Below, piece after piece: positions 26,417-34,888 of a DNA stretch of 49,692 nt (position 1 is its first letter; each line of letters opens with the position of its first letter). Source of the DNA: Flavobacteriaceae bacterium (GTDB lineage: Bacteria > Bacteroidota > Bacteroidia > Flavobacteriales > Flavobacteriaceae); contig CANHRI010000013.1 of assembly GCA_947463515.1 (NCBI GenBank), forward strand, positions 1 to 49,692, read 5' to 3'. The position numbers were made by a program, and so were the translations under genes. The notes under the pieces were generated by a model that made no database searches, was not told the DNA's origin, and saw only the letters and a list, made by a program, of their open reading frames with translations.

Positions 26417-27085
26417 TTAACTGGTGCAACACCACGCGAAGGTGGCGAAACAACCGATGAAAAAACAATGGGTTTCTGCTTGAGTGCTAATTGCCGTACA
26501 ATCGTCGAATGTTCCTAAAGCTTTATGTCTTTTAATGATGTGATTTAGGTGACTTATAGCTGCCGCTGTGTTGAGACCAACACCTACAGAGTAATATGTA
26601 TTAGATAAAGCACAATCTGTTCCCGATTGGGTAACATAATCCTCATACGCCTGTCGTTTGGTGGTGGTATCCGCAATTTCAGCAACACCCATAAGTAATA
26701 TTGCAATCTGATTGTCTTCCGTAAATAGTGTTGTTGGTGCTTCTTTCAAAGTTCCTTTATACCTAGGAGTCGTAAGGAATACACCTGCTTTTGAGACGTC
26801 CGCAAGGTAAGTAGTTCCCAAACTGGTTTTGGAATTGAGTGCAACGAGACGATATTGACTTCCAGTACGATGCAATTGATAGGCATTTAAGTTTACAGCT
26901 TCTAAATTAAGAAAAAAATGTCGAAAAGTACTAAAAGAAAATACAGTTGTTCCTTTAATTTCTTGTTGATGGATGGCTTGAACGCCGGCTTGCCAGAATA
27001 TAGGCGAGATTAACTTTTGGGTTTGCGCTTGTGCTAAAGTCCCTCCAAAAAGAGTTACCATGCAAAAAAATAAAAATTTTCTCAT
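26417..27085 (-). CDS. Secreted protein of unknown function with a Cys-rich end
   Basis: The 222-residue product has a clear signal peptide (MRKFLFFCMVTLFGGTLAQAQ). The mature part has no domain I recognise; the first half looks beta-rich (TTVFSFSTFRHFFLNLEAVN), the second helical. The last 30 residues hold five Cys in DDCTAIS, HCFFIGC and WCC, and are otherwise hydrophobic, ending CCTS. This is not a T9SS tail. It is followed at 11 bases by the two-helix membrane protein. A toxin with its protector is one reading of the pair, but nothing in the sequence proves it. Confidence 0.7.
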   Translation of the reverse strand: MRKFLFFCMVTLFGGTLAQAQTQKLISPIFWQAGVQAIHQQEIKGTTVFSFSTFRHFFLNLEAVNLNAYQLHRTGSQYRLVALNSKTSLGTTYLADVSKAGVFLTTPRYKGTLKEAPTTLFTEDNQIAILLMGVAEIADTTTKRQAYEDYVTQSGTDCALSNTYYSVGVGLNTAAAISHLNHIIKRHKALGTFDDCTAISTQAETHCFFIGCFATFAWCCTS

Positions 27086-27113
27086 AATAAATGGTGTATA
27101 AATGGGCCTACTA

Positions 27114-27233
27114 TCATTCTACGGGTATCGGTTCGGCTTCTTTTCCCCGTCCATAAACTATCTTGTTTTTCCAAACTGCATCTTCATTTCCCTTTCGTAG
27201 ATCGACGTCCCTAAGCGCTATTTCCGAATACAT
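27114..27233 (-). CDS. Possible small protein, 39 residues
   Basis: An ATG-started frame reads MYSEIALRDVDLRKGNEDA, then VWKNKIVYGRGKEAEPIPVE, and stops 28 bases before the secreted protein gene on the same strand. Composition is charged and protein-like, with no low-complexity run, and an in-frame TAG three codons upstream fixes the longest start. No homologue is recognised and no clear ribosome-binding site is seen. It could be the first gene of the small cluster or the end of a decayed gene. Confidence 0.3.
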   Translation of the reverse strand: MYSEIALRDVDLRKGNEDAVWKNKIVYGRGKEAEPIPVE

Positions 27234-27449
27234 GAGAGTCTATGGCCTATTTTTTTTGGCTTATAATGTTGTAAAAGTAGTGGGTTTATGATTCAAGTTG
27301 GGTGTGCAAAAAGTGTACAATTTGTTAAAAATCCCGATGTAACCGTATACAAACATTTATAAATGATTTTAATCCTATTACGATGGTTTTCCAACGTTTT
27401 AATCGAGTCTCTAAAATGCATTTTGTAACGTAATGCCGCTAACAGCCCC
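27234..27449. other. Intergenic region between the small cluster and purM
   Basis: AT-rich spacer. A 24-codon frame at 27288-27362 on the plus strand and a 65-codon frame on the minus strand crossing the purM promoter are present, but neither has support from composition or context. No repeat, tRNA or terminator was seen here. Confidence 0.4.
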
Positions 27450-27479
27450 TTGAATCTTCCGATAGAAATACTACCTTTG
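27450..27479 (+). promoter_or_regulatory. Promoter of purM, Bacteroidota type
   Basis: TTG at 27450-27452, a 19-base spacer, and TACCTTTG at 27472-27479 match the TTG-N17-23-TAnnTTTG consensus. The box is 18 bases before the ATG at 27498, giving a short leader. Confidence 0.75.
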
Positions 27480-27497
27480 CAACACAACACAACAATT

Positions 27498-28679
27498 ATG
27501 GCTGCGCAAACCTCACAACGGTATCACCAACGCGGTGTATCGGCTTCTAAAGAAGAAGTTCATCAAGCGATTCAAAATCTCGACAAAGGATTATTTCCCA
27601 AAGCATTTTGTAAAATAGTTCCTGACTACCTTACTGGAGATCCCGACTATTGTTTGATTATGCATGCCGATGGAGCTGGAACCAAATCCTCTCTCGCCTA
27701 TATGTATTGGAAAACGACGGGTGATCTCTCCGTTTGGAAAGGAATTGCTCAGGATGCATTGATTATGAATATCGATGATCTTTTGTGTGTGGGCGCCGTA
27801 GACAATATCTTACTTTCCTCCACTATTGGTCGAAATAAAAATCTAATACCAGGGGAAGTTATTGCGGCGATTATCAACGGGACAGAAGAACTTATTACCG
27901 AATTGCGTCAACATGGAGTTACCATTCATTCCACCGGGGGAGAAACCGCCGATGTGGGCGACTTGGTTCGTACAATTATTGTCGATTCGACCGTAACTGC
28001 TCGAATGAAACGCAGTGATGTAATCGACAATGCACGTATTCAGCCGGGCAACGTTATTGTAGGATTGGCTAGTTTCGGACAGGCCACGTATGAACAAGAA
28101 TACAATGGCGGAATGGGTAGTAATGGACTTACCTCTGCACGACATGATGTGTTTACCCATGCTCTTGCGCAACTTTTTCCTGAAAGTTACGACCCCGCTG
28201 TGCCTGATGATTTGGTGTATGCTGGAACTGTAGGTCTAACCGATTCCGTTGAGGGAACACCGTTAGATGCAGGGAAACTAGTGCTTTCTCCCACGCGAAC
28301 CTATGCGCCCGTGATTAAAGCAATTTTATCCGAAGTTGGCGCAGCGGCTATTCATGGTATGGTGCATTGTAGCGGTGGGGCACAAACCAAAGTACTTCAC
28401 TTTGTCGATGCAGTTCATGTGATTAAAGACAATCTTTTTCCGATTCCACCCTTATTTCAACTGATACAAGAACAGTCGGGTACCGATTGGAAAGAAATGT
28501 ATCAAGTTTTCAATTGTGGACACCGTATGGAATTGTATGTCCAACCCGAAATCGCCGACACTATTATCGCCATAGCGCATCGTTTTGGGATTGAAGCACA
28601 AATTGTAGGTAGGGTAGAAGAAGCTCCGAGTAAACAATTGACACTACAAACGCCTCAGGGTACTTTTCACTATAGTTAA
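27498..28679 (+). CDS. purM: Phosphoribosylformylglycinamidine cyclo-ligase (AIR synthase)
   Basis: The 393-residue product closes the imidazole ring in purine synthesis, forming AIR from FGAM with ATP. Signatures are RYHQRGVSASKEEVHQAI, HADGAGTKSSLAY (the conserved DGxGTK), DALIMNIDDLLCVGA, STGGETADVGD and GLTDSVEGTP-DAGKLVLSPTR. It is about 40-50 residues longer than the E. coli enzyme, as usual for the Bacteroidota form. I place the start at ATG 27498 (MAAQTSQRYH) because the longer frame overlaps the promoter. The next gene begins directly at its stop (TAAATG). Confidence 0.85.
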   Translation: MAAQTSQRYHQRGVSASKEEVHQAIQNLDKGLFPKAFCKIVPDYLTGDPDYCLIMHADGAGTKSSLAYMYWKTTGDLSVWKGIAQDALIMNIDDLLCVGAVDNILLSSTIGRNKNLIPGEVIAAIINGTEELITELRQHGVTIHSTGGETADVGDLVRTIIVDSTVTARMKRSDVIDNARIQPGNVIVGLASFGQATYEQEYNGGMGSNGLTSARHDVFTHALAQLFPESYDPAVPDDLVYAGTVGLTDSVEGTPLDAGKLVLSPTRTYAPVIKAILSEVGAAAIHGMVHCSGGAQTKVLHFVDAVHVIKDNLFPIPPLFQLIQEQSGTDWKEMYQVFNCGHRMELYVQPEIADTIIAIAHRFGIEAQIVGRVEEAPSKQLTLQTPQGTFHYS

Positions 28680-29111
28680 ATGAAAATCGATCTCAAAAAC
28701 GGTCTTGCCAATTTGCTTTTTGGCATGAAAACGAACGATGTCGTCGCGCAACTCGGTTTACCTAATCGTCAATTTCAAGACGAGGATGGCAACACCATTT
28801 ATTTGTATGATTCCCATAAATTGCGACTCACGTTTTATGCCGATGAGGATTTTCGTTTAGGCTATGCCATTACCTCATATGCTGACGCTACCTTGCTAGG
28901 ACATGCGATCATAGGCGAACCCATAACTAAAATTCTTGATGATCTTCCCTTTTCTTCCTGGGAAACGGAGGAGTTTGATTCTGTAACCAATTATTTTAAC
29001 GAATCAAATTGGCTCACCTTACAAGTGGAGTATGGGCAGGTTATTCGCGTAGAAATCGGCGCTTTGATTGATGAGGTTTCCGATGTTTTCATTTGGCGCT
29101 TTAAAGGATAA
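28680..29111 (+). CDS. Hypothetical protein coupled to purM
   Basis: A 143-residue cytosolic-looking protein with no signal or membrane segment. The beginning, GMKTNDVVAQLGLPNRQF followed by DEDGNTIYLYDSHKLRLTFY, resembles the GMxxxdVxxxLGxP motif of small alpha-beta proteins such as BamE-like and immunity-type folds, but I cannot name a family. The second half is acidic (EEFDSVTNYFNESNW, VEIGALIDEVSDVF). It starts on the base after the purM stop and is probably translated from the same message; a terminator follows. A link with purine synthesis is not implied by its sequence. Confidence 0.72.
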   Translation: MKIDLKNGLANLLFGMKTNDVVAQLGLPNRQFQDEDGNTIYLYDSHKLRLTFYADEDFRLGYAITSYADATLLGHAIIGEPITKILDDLPFSSWETEEFDSVTNYFNESNWLTLQVEYGQVIRVEIGALIDEVSDVFIWRFKG

Positions 29112-29132
29112 ATTCCCTGCTATAAAATAAAA

Positions 29133-29164
29133 AAGGCTGTCGTTTTAGACAGCCTTACTTTTTT
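29133..29164. terminator. Bidirectional terminator between convergent genes
   Basis: AAGGCTGTC-GTTTTA-GACAGCCTT is a perfect 9-bp stem with A runs before and T runs after. It can serve the purM operon on the plus strand and the isomerase operon on the minus strand. Confidence 0.9.
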
Positions 29165-30251
29165 ATTTACTATTGATTTTCAATAATTCAACTTCAAAAA
29201 TTAAATCCGCTTTAGGAGGAATGACGCCTCCAGCACCGCGGTCTCCATACGCCAGTTTGTAGGGAATATATAACTTGTACTTGGCTCCTTCGGGCATTAA
29301 TTGTACACCCTCTGTCCATCCCGGGATCACTTGATTTAACCCGAAATCGATGGGTTGCCCTCGTTGCACACTACTGTCAAAAATTTTACCATCGGTCAAC
29401 ATTCCAGTGTAGTGCACTTTTACATTACTCGTGGCAACGGGTTTTTCACCAGTACCGGGTTGCAACACGATGTACCGCAATCCACTGGCTGTCATTTGTC
29501 CTTTTTCTTCAAATTCTTTTAAGGCCGCCGCATTAGCCAATTTACGGGCTTCCTCTGCTTTTTGTTCCTCCAAGGCTACGCTGGCATAATAATCGCTAAA
29601 AACTTTGGGAGCATCAAATGCTTTGGCCGCAGCCCCCTGGCGAATAATCGTTACTTTGGTCATCGGGTCGTTTTGAGCTATCGTATTGACGACCTCTTGT
29701 CCCGTGATGATTTTTCCAAAAATGGTATGTTTACCGTTTAACCAAGCGGTTTCTTTGTGGGTGATAAAAAACTGAGAACCGTTGGTTTTTGGACCCGCAT
29801 TAGCCATGGCTAAAATTCCAGGGCCTGTAAATTTATCGTCCGTGATTTCGTCTTTAAAAGCATATCCAGCTCCGCCCGAACCGTTTCCAGCAGGATCACC
29901 CCCTTGAATCATAAAGTCTTTGATAACACGGTGAAAAATCAAACCATCATAAAATTTCTTCCCTTTCATAGTAGCTGTTACATACGGATGTGTTCCTTCA
30001 GCTAACGCCACAAAATTGGCCACCGTTATGGGTGTTTTTTGATAATACAATTCCAATAACATTTTCCCTTTGGGCGTGTCAATTTCGGCATACATTCCAT
30101 CGGCGAGGGAGGGTTTCTTGGCTACGGGAGCCGCCACGGGATTGGTTACTTTCGCATTCGGTTTTGCGGTAGCTTTCTTTGGCGTTTGTGCTTGTGCTAC
30201 CACGGTACATAACAACAATAAGCCTATTCCTTTGAATATTGATTTCATCAT
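29163..30251 (-). CDS. Periplasmic peptidyl-prolyl isomerase, cyclophilin-FKBP fusion (1)
   Basis: The 362-residue protein has a signal peptide (ending VAQAQ), an Ala/Lys/Pro-rich linker, a cyclophilin domain (about 50-210) and an FKBP domain (about 250-362). The cyclophilin part has [14 protein letters not shown] with the catalytic Arg and NGSQFFIT; the FKBP part has [16 protein letters not shown] and ELLKI at the end. Both domains speed cis-trans isomerisation of prolyl bonds, here in the periplasm. It ends an operon with a second isomerase of the same layout and gldI, 13 bases after the second. Confidence 0.92.
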   Translation of the reverse strand: MMKSIFKGIGLLLLCTVVAQAQTPKKATAKPNAKVTNPVAAPVAKKPSLADGMYAEIDTPKGKMLLELYYQKTPITVANFVALAEGTHPYVTATMKGKKFYDGLIFHRVIKDFMIQGGDPAGNGSGGAGYAFKDEITDDKFTGPGILAMANAGPKTNGSQFFITHKETAWLNGKHTIFGKIITGQEVVNTIAQNDPMTKVTIIRQGAAAKAFDAPKVFSDYYASVALEEQKAEEARKLANAAALKEFEEKGQMTASGLRYIVLQPGTGEKPVATSNVKVHYTGMLTDGKIFDSSVQRGQPIDFGLNQVIPGWTEGVQLMPEGAKYKLYIPYKLAYGDRGAGGVIPPKADLIFEVELLKINSK

Positions 30252-30264
30252 CTGGGTTGTTTAA

Positions 30265-31380
30265 TTATGGTTTTACTAATTCTAATTCAAATATTAAATC
30301 GGTGTTGGGAGGAATTACTTTTCCAGCTCCAGTTTCACCATAGCCGAGCGCTGCAGGAATGAAAAGCACCATTTTGTCTCCGTAATGCATCAAGTCCAAA
30401 CCTTCCATGAATCCCGGAATGGCTCCAGCTTTTGCACCAGCTTGCATTGGTAGGGGAGCATACCCGCCCATGCCTTCTTTTTGAGCGTTGTAATTGCCCA
30501 TTTTTTTGGCCAAATCCAAACGGCTGGTGTCAAAGAGCGTGCCGTTTTCAAAAAAACCAGCATACTGCACCAACAAATTATCTCCCATATTGGGTTTGCC
30601 ACCTGTTCCTTTTTCCAACAAATAATAGGCTAAACCGCTTTTGGTGACGGTAGCTTTTTTACGAAAATCAGCAAATAAACGTTGTTTTTCAGCTTCATAT
30701 ACCTTTAAATTCGCCGCATCAATTTTGGCTTGTTTTTTTTGTTTTTCCGCTTCTGCTTGGAAATAGTCGGAAAATACTTTGACGGCATCAAACTTTTTGG
30801 CGGCTTCTCCTTTTCGGATAATTGTCACACTGATCAATTGGTCGTACGCCTTAATTTGTTCAACTACTCCCATTCCGTCACCTTCTACACGTCCAAAAAT
30901 AGTGTGTTTCCCGTCCAACCAGGGTGTGGGCACTAAAGTGATAAAAAATTGACTGCTGTTGGTGCCCGGACCCGAATTGGCCATGGCTAACAGACCTCCT
31001 TTATCGAAGCGTAATTTTGTGATTTCGTCTTTAAACTTGTAGCCGGCGTCTCCCGAACCTGTTCCAGAAGGATCGCCTGTTTGCACCATAAAATCTTCGG
31101 CATCGCCATTTTTTTTCGAGATAACGCGGTGAAAACGAATTCCGTCGTATAGATTTTTATCCTTGTATTCCTCGCGAACAAACAGATTAGTTCCTTCGGC
31201 CAAGGTGATAAAATTGGCAACGGTAACCGGGGCATTTTCATAATCCAAGCGCAACAAAATAGTTCCTTTGTCGGTTTCCAATTCGGCATAGAGTCCGTCT
31301 TTCAATTGCGCATGTTCGTCTTTGCAACTTTGAAAGCCTAAGGCAATCACAAAGAATAATCCAGTGAGTAGGTGTCTCAT
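30265..31380 (-). CDS. Lipoprotein peptidyl-prolyl isomerase, cyclophilin-FKBP fusion (2)
   Basis: The 371-residue product begins with a lipoprotein signal ([19 protein letters not shown], Cys19), unlike its soluble paralogue downstream. The cyclophilin domain (about 30-200) has [15 protein letters not shown] and NSSQFFIT; a charged helix with [15 protein letters not shown] links it to the FKBP domain (about 245-371, [16 protein letters not shown] and [14 protein letters not shown]). It should sit on a membrane facing the periplasm. Its start overlaps the gldI stop as TAATG, so it is coupled to gldI and may share client proteins with it. Confidence 0.92.
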   Translation of the reverse strand: MRHLLTGLFFVIALGFQSCKDEHAQLKDGLYAELETDKGTILLRLDYENAPVTVANFITLAEGTNLFVREEYKDKNLYDGIRFHRVISKKNGDAEDFMVQTGDPSGTGSGDAGYKFKDEITKLRFDKGGLLAMANSGPGTNSSQFFITLVPTPWLDGKHTIFGRVEGDGMGVVEQIKAYDQLISVTIIRKGEAAKKFDAVKVFSDYFQAEAEKQKKQAKIDAANLKVYEAEKQRLFADFRKKATVTKSGLAYYLLEKGTGGKPNMGDNLLVQYAGFFENGTLFDTSRLDLAKKMGNYNAQKEGMGGYAPLPMQAGAKAGAIPGFMEGLDLMHYGDKMVLFIPAALGYGETGAGKVIPPNTDLIFELELVKP

Positions 31381-31949
31381 TATTGTTCGTTTAATTTATT
31401 TTCAGGTCTAAAATCGGTGAGCGTTACTTTGCAAATGATGGGTTCATTTGTTCCGATACGGCGGTTGTCGCCATGGTAACCATAGGCCATGTGGGAGGGA
31501 AATAAAAATGTCACGGTTTCATTTTTTCGCATCAGCTTCAATCCGTGTTGGAGTCCCGTAATAATCGTTTGTTTGTCAACGCGATACGACTGTCCTTTGA
31601 GTTCCAAATCGGAATAGATAACATTCCCATCCAAATCCTTGATTTCATAGTCAAAAAAAGCAATATCCCCTTTTTTGGGACGTAAGGTATCGGTGGTGTT
31701 TTTCTTGTCGTAATAATACCAGTAACCCTTTTTGGAGGCAATGTATTGAATATTGGTATTGCTCTTAATGATGGAATCAATCTTGGTTTCCTCATTCTTG
31801 ATGAGTTTTTTGTTCCGCTCCACCGAAGCTTTCATAAATGCTCCTGATGAATGTGAAACGGGACGGCGGGCTTGTTGTTGTTGGCAACCTACAGTGAAGG
31901 TCAACAACGCCAAAACCATGAAAAAAACAAATTTCTTAAACATAGCCAT
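31380..31949 (-). CDS. gldI: Gliding motility-associated peptidyl-prolyl isomerase GldI
   Basis: The 189-residue lipoprotein (signal ending TVGC, Cys22) is an FKBP-type isomerase closely resembling GldI of Flavobacterium johnsoniae: [20 protein letters not shown] after the signal, [13 protein letters not shown], then [17 protein letters not shown] and [18 protein letters not shown]. GldI is needed for gliding in F. johnsoniae, presumably for folding of gliding or type IX secretion components in the periplasm. Here it leads two fusion isomerases and follows the DHH phosphoesterase by 4 bases. Confidence 0.92.
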   Translation of the reverse strand: MAMFKKFVFFMVLALLTFTVGCQQQQARRPVSHSSGAFMKASVERNKKLIKNEETKIDSIIKSNTNIQYIASKKGYWYYYDKKNTTDTLRPKKGDIAFFDYEIKDLDGNVIYSDLELKGQSYRVDKQTIITGLQHGLKLMRKNETVTFLFPSHMAYGYHGDNRRIGTNEPIICKVTLTDFRPENKLNEQ

Positions 31950-31953
31950 AGAA

Positions 31954-32958
31954 TTAGGGGTGGTGTTGGTATATTAATTTTTCAAAACGTGCAACGGTAG
32001 CCTCCAGACTTTCATATGATTTTCCGCCGGCTGCATTTTGGTGTCCGCCTCCTTGAAAATGGTCCCGAGCAAACTGATTGACATCAAAGGGGCCTTGGGA
32101 GCGGAATGAAATTTTGATCAAACCCTCGTCACGGTGTTCAATAAACAGCGCTGTCAACTGAATGCTCTTGATTGAAAGCCCATAGTTAACAATGCCTTCG
32201 GTATCGCCTTTCACATAATGAAACGTGTCCAATTCTTCTTGCGACAGGGTGGCATAGGAAGCCTTGTATTCGGGAAAAACCTTTAAATTTTGCAACGCCC
32301 GACCGAGCAGTTGTAAACGGTCGTAAGTGTTGTTATCGTATAATAAGGTGGGAATTTCAGTATTGGGAACCCCCAAATCGATAAATTCTGCGACAATGCG
32401 GTGTGTTTCGCCCGTAGTTTTTGGGAAACGAAATTGCCCTGAATCGGTCATAATGCCTGTGTACAAACAGGTGGCCACCGTTTTATTAATCCATTGGCTT
32501 TCGCCTAATTGATGTAAAAAATGATACACCATTTCACATGTCGAACCGTAACGGGTATCCGAAAAGGTGAATTTTGCATAACTGTCCGGACGTTCGTGGT
32601 GGTCAATCATGACCATGGGAACTGTAAGTGTTTTGAGCACCTGTTCCATGTCGCCTGTACGATGCAAGGCATTGAAATCAAGGGTAAACACCAATGATTG
32701 CTCCTTTAAAAAAGCACTCCAACGGGGACGATCATGCTCAAAAATCGCAACCTCCTCGGCGCCGGGTAACCATTTTAAAAAGTCGGGAAAATCATTGGGT
32801 GACACTACTTTTACGGTATGTCCCCCTTGTTGCAGGGCGTGTGCCAAACCGAGTGTACTTCCCATTGCATCTCCATCCGGATTGCGGTGGGGAATGATCG
32901 CAATGGTTTGCGGAGTAGCTAAAACCGAACGTAATGCCAAGTAATCATTTGTATTCAT
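31954..32958 (-). CDS. nrnA: DHH/DHHA1 family phosphoesterase, oligoribonuclease / pAp-phosphatase (NrnA-like)
   Basis: The 334-residue cytosolic enzyme has the DHH domain, with HRNPDGDAMGS at 24-34 (metal-binding His and Asp) and DHHERPDS at 119-126, and a DHHA1 domain ending GGGHQNAAGG. This is the NrnA layout, which degrades nanoRNA and removes the 3'-phosphate from pAp. The ATG at 32958 (MNTNDYLAL) is chosen over a longer TTG-started frame. It heads the minus-strand operon with gldI and the isomerases; the order DHH-gldI is one I associate with flavobacteria, though the functional link is unclear. Confidence 0.87.
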   Translation of the reverse strand: MNTNDYLALRSVLATPQTIAIIPHRNPDGDAMGSTLGLAHALQQGGHTVKVVSPNDFPDFLKWLPGAEEVAIFEHDRPRWSAFLKEQSLVFTLDFNALHRTGDMEQVLKTLTVPMVMIDHHERPDSYAKFTFSDTRYGSTCEMVYHFLHQLGESQWINKTVATCLYTGIMTDSGQFRFPKTTGETHRIVAEFIDLGVPNTEIPTLLYDNNTYDRLQLLGRALQNLKVFPEYKASYATLSQEELDTFHYVKGDTEGIVNYGLSIKSIQLTALFIEHRDEGLIKISFRSQGPFDVNQFARDHFQGGGHQNAAGGKSYESLEATVARFEKLIYQHHP

Positions 32959-33066
32959 AGCTTGCGAAGGTACTAAAATTTGCGAAATCCAAGAAGGCGT
33001 TTCCGTCAATTCCTAGGGTATTTTTTGAAACGTTTTTTGTGTGTTTTTCTTTTAAAAAAACGAAAA

Positions 33067-34569
33067 TTAATTTCGCATAGGGAGTTTGTATTCCCGAGCG
33101 ACTTCTTGTATTTGTTGGCGAATGCGCCCTTCAATGGATTTAATTTGCAGCTCCATCGTCTCGAGAGGCGTTTCGTCGGAGGTTTTATCGAGCAACAGGG
33201 CTATTTTATGCTGAATGAGTTTTTCGTGCAACGTACAGTAAAGGAGGCAGTTTTTGTTTAGTGCGCGAACTTTCTTCGGGAGTGTTGGATCTTTGAGGCG
33301 ATTGAGAAGCGTTTTATTTTTACGCCAATACACCAAGCCCGTTTCCTCTAATTGCTCACGGAATTCGTCGGTTGAGGCCCCCTCGTATTGGTAACTATCG
33401 ATGGCAATGGACTCGTTTTGGGCAAATTCTTCCATGGCCGTCCAATAATGAAAGAGTTGCATGCGTGGCTGAAGGCTAGTGTAGGTGTAGGCATTCCCCC
33501 CGATAATGATGAGGGTAAAACCCAAGGCGAGTACACTCTGTCGCCATAGACTAGGGGTGCGAAAAGCATGGTACCCCAAGGCCCAAAGAATCCCTGCGCC
33601 GAAGCCGCCCAAATGCGCTGCTGCGTCGATACCTTCTTCAAAACTGCCGATTAAATTTAGCCCCACAAAAATAGTGATGGCAATCCATGCCGAAGCGTTC
33701 ATATGGTGGGTGATCGAACGAAACACAAGTGCGGTACACAAAAAGCCAAAAAGACCAAAAACCGCCCCCGATGCCCCAATACAAACGATGTTTTCATTCC
33801 AAAAAAGACTGCACGTACTCGCCACGAGACCAGTGCTGAGGTACAAGGCGGCCAATCCTTTTTTGCCCAAAAAGGGTTCGAGCGACAACCCTACCAGCGC
33901 CATTCCGATAGCATTGGAAAGCAGGTGAAACAGGTTGGCATGCAAAAACAAGGCTGATCCCAACCGCCACCATTCGCCGTCGAGGGTATGAAGGGTAAAG
34001 TTGGCGCCCCATTGCATGAGTTGCTCAGGGTTGGCATTCCACGGACTCACTCCGTTGGCTACCATGATGATCCAAAGAAGCACATTTATGCCGATCAACG
34101 CGGGCGTGAAGGTATATCCCGGGGCTGGGATGAGTACCGAAAGTGGGGTGTAAAACTGTTTAATAACCGGTGTGGGTTGGATCCGCTGGGAAATCAGTAC
34201 CGCTTGTTCCTGCAAACTGGCTTCGAGGTAAGCGTCCTCCAACGGAATTTCAGCGCTTTTCTTTTTGAGGGAATTAAAGGCGTTGATAAACAAATCGATG
34301 TTTTTCCCATTGCGACCTCCATCATAGGGTTGGTTCCCGTTGGAAACCGAGCGCAGCGCTATTTCATCTTCGAGGCATTCTAGGGTAAAGGTTTCATTCC
34401 AACTCCCTGCATAGTTGAGGGTAGTGGCAGTGACCGTAGTTTCGGTAATGGCTACGAGCGGCCAGCGCAACTCCCGGCATACGCGAAACGCCAAATAACG
34501 GTTGAGCGTGTTTGAACCCTCAGATTGCGGCAGATACCGAACTTCTTGTGCAGGAAAACCAAAAGCCAT
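33067..34569 (-). CDS. Rhomboid family intramembrane serine protease with large flanking domains
   Basis: The 500-residue product has a soluble N-terminal part (about 1-150), a rhomboid core of six or seven helices (about 155-365) and a soluble C-terminal tail of about 120 residues rich in charged residues. The catalytic Ser267 is in GASGAVFG and His319 in AAHLGGFGAG; the HANLFHLLSN loop carries His210 and His215. Rhomboids cut membrane-spanning proteins within the bilayer. Plain rhomboids are about 200-280 residues, so the flanking parts are notable. ATG 34569 is used; a GTG-started extension would cross an intergenic repeat. Confidence 0.88.
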   Translation of the reverse strand: MAFGFPAQEVRYLPQSEGSNTLNRYLAFRVCRELRWPLVAITETTVTATTLNYAGSWNETFTLECLEDEIALRSVSNGNQPYDGGRNGKNIDLFINAFNSLKKKSAEIPLEDAYLEASLQEQAVLISQRIQPTPVIKQFYTPLSVLIPAPGYTFTPALIGINVLLWIIMVANGVSPWNANPEQLMQWGANFTLHTLDGEWWRLGSALFLHANLFHLLSNAIGMALVGLSLEPFLGKKGLAALYLSTGLVASTCSLFWNENIVCIGASGAVFGLFGFLCTALVFRSITHHMNASAWIAITIFVGLNLIGSFEEGIDAAAHLGGFGAGILWALGYHAFRTPSLWRQSVLALGFTLIIIGGNAYTYTSLQPRMQLFHYWTAMEEFAQNESIAIDSYQYEGASTDEFREQLEETGLVYWRKNKTLLNRLKDPTLPKKVRALNKNCLLYCTLHEKLIQHKIALLLDKTSDETPLETMELQIKSIEGRIRQQIQEVAREYKLPMRN

Positions 34570-34602
34570 AAGCGAAAGTATAGGACAAAGATACGAAGTT
34601 GT

Positions 34603-34626
34603 AGCCCCCCTAGCCCCCAAAGGGGG
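34603..34626. repeat. Palindromic intergenic repeat CCCCCAAAGGGGG
   Basis: TAGCCCCCC and TAGCCCCCAAAGGGGGAA follow one another; CCCCC-AAA-GGGGG at 34614-34626 is a perfect palindrome. Similar CCCCCAAAGGGGG words are common between genes in Bacteroidota. It lies just upstream of the rhomboid start. Confidence 0.6.
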
Positions 34627-34649
34627 AATAGTTGTCGGTTTTTTAGCTA

Positions 34650-34818
34650 ACTGCACACTGACGACTGAACACTGAACACTGATCGCTAATTGCTAATTGC
34701 TGATGGCTGAAAACTGAACACTGCCCCGACTGAAAACTGAACACTGCCCCGACTGAACACTGAACACTGCGACTGCGACTGCGACTGCGACTGTGACTGC
34801 GACAGCTACTGCGACTTC
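34650..34818. repeat. Low-complexity repeat tract: CTGAACACTGAA words then (GACTGC)n
   Basis: The tract begins with interleaved words CTGAACACTGAA, GCTAATTGCTAATTGCTGA and CTGCCCCGACTGAAAA (two to three copies each) and ends in about eight copies of the hexamer GACTGC, with a few changes, at 34765-34815. No reading frame is supported. With the palindrome at 34603 it occupies the 319-base gap between the rhomboid and methyltransferase starts; the promoters of both must lie within or beside it. Confidence 0.8.
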
Positions 34819-34888
34819 CCCCTGCAACCGAACACCGTGTTTCCAGTTTTTTTCCTTATTTTAGCCCCGAAGCACAGATACCGAGCCT

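Noticed and set aside
27288..27362. Plus-strand frame of 24 codons (MIQVGCAKSVQF...) before purM
   Set aside because: Too short to judge, no ribosome-binding site or conservation evidence; the purM promoter lies beyond it.
27293..27490. Minus-strand frame of 65 codons opposite the purM leader
   Set aside because: It crosses the purM promoter and its product is rich in Cys, Leu and basic residues without pattern; no promoter or partner gene is seen.
34571..34656. N-terminal extension of the rhomboid protein beginning at GTG 34656
   Set aside because: It would translate the CCCCCAAAGGGGG intergenic palindrome; an ATG at 34569 gives a normal start.
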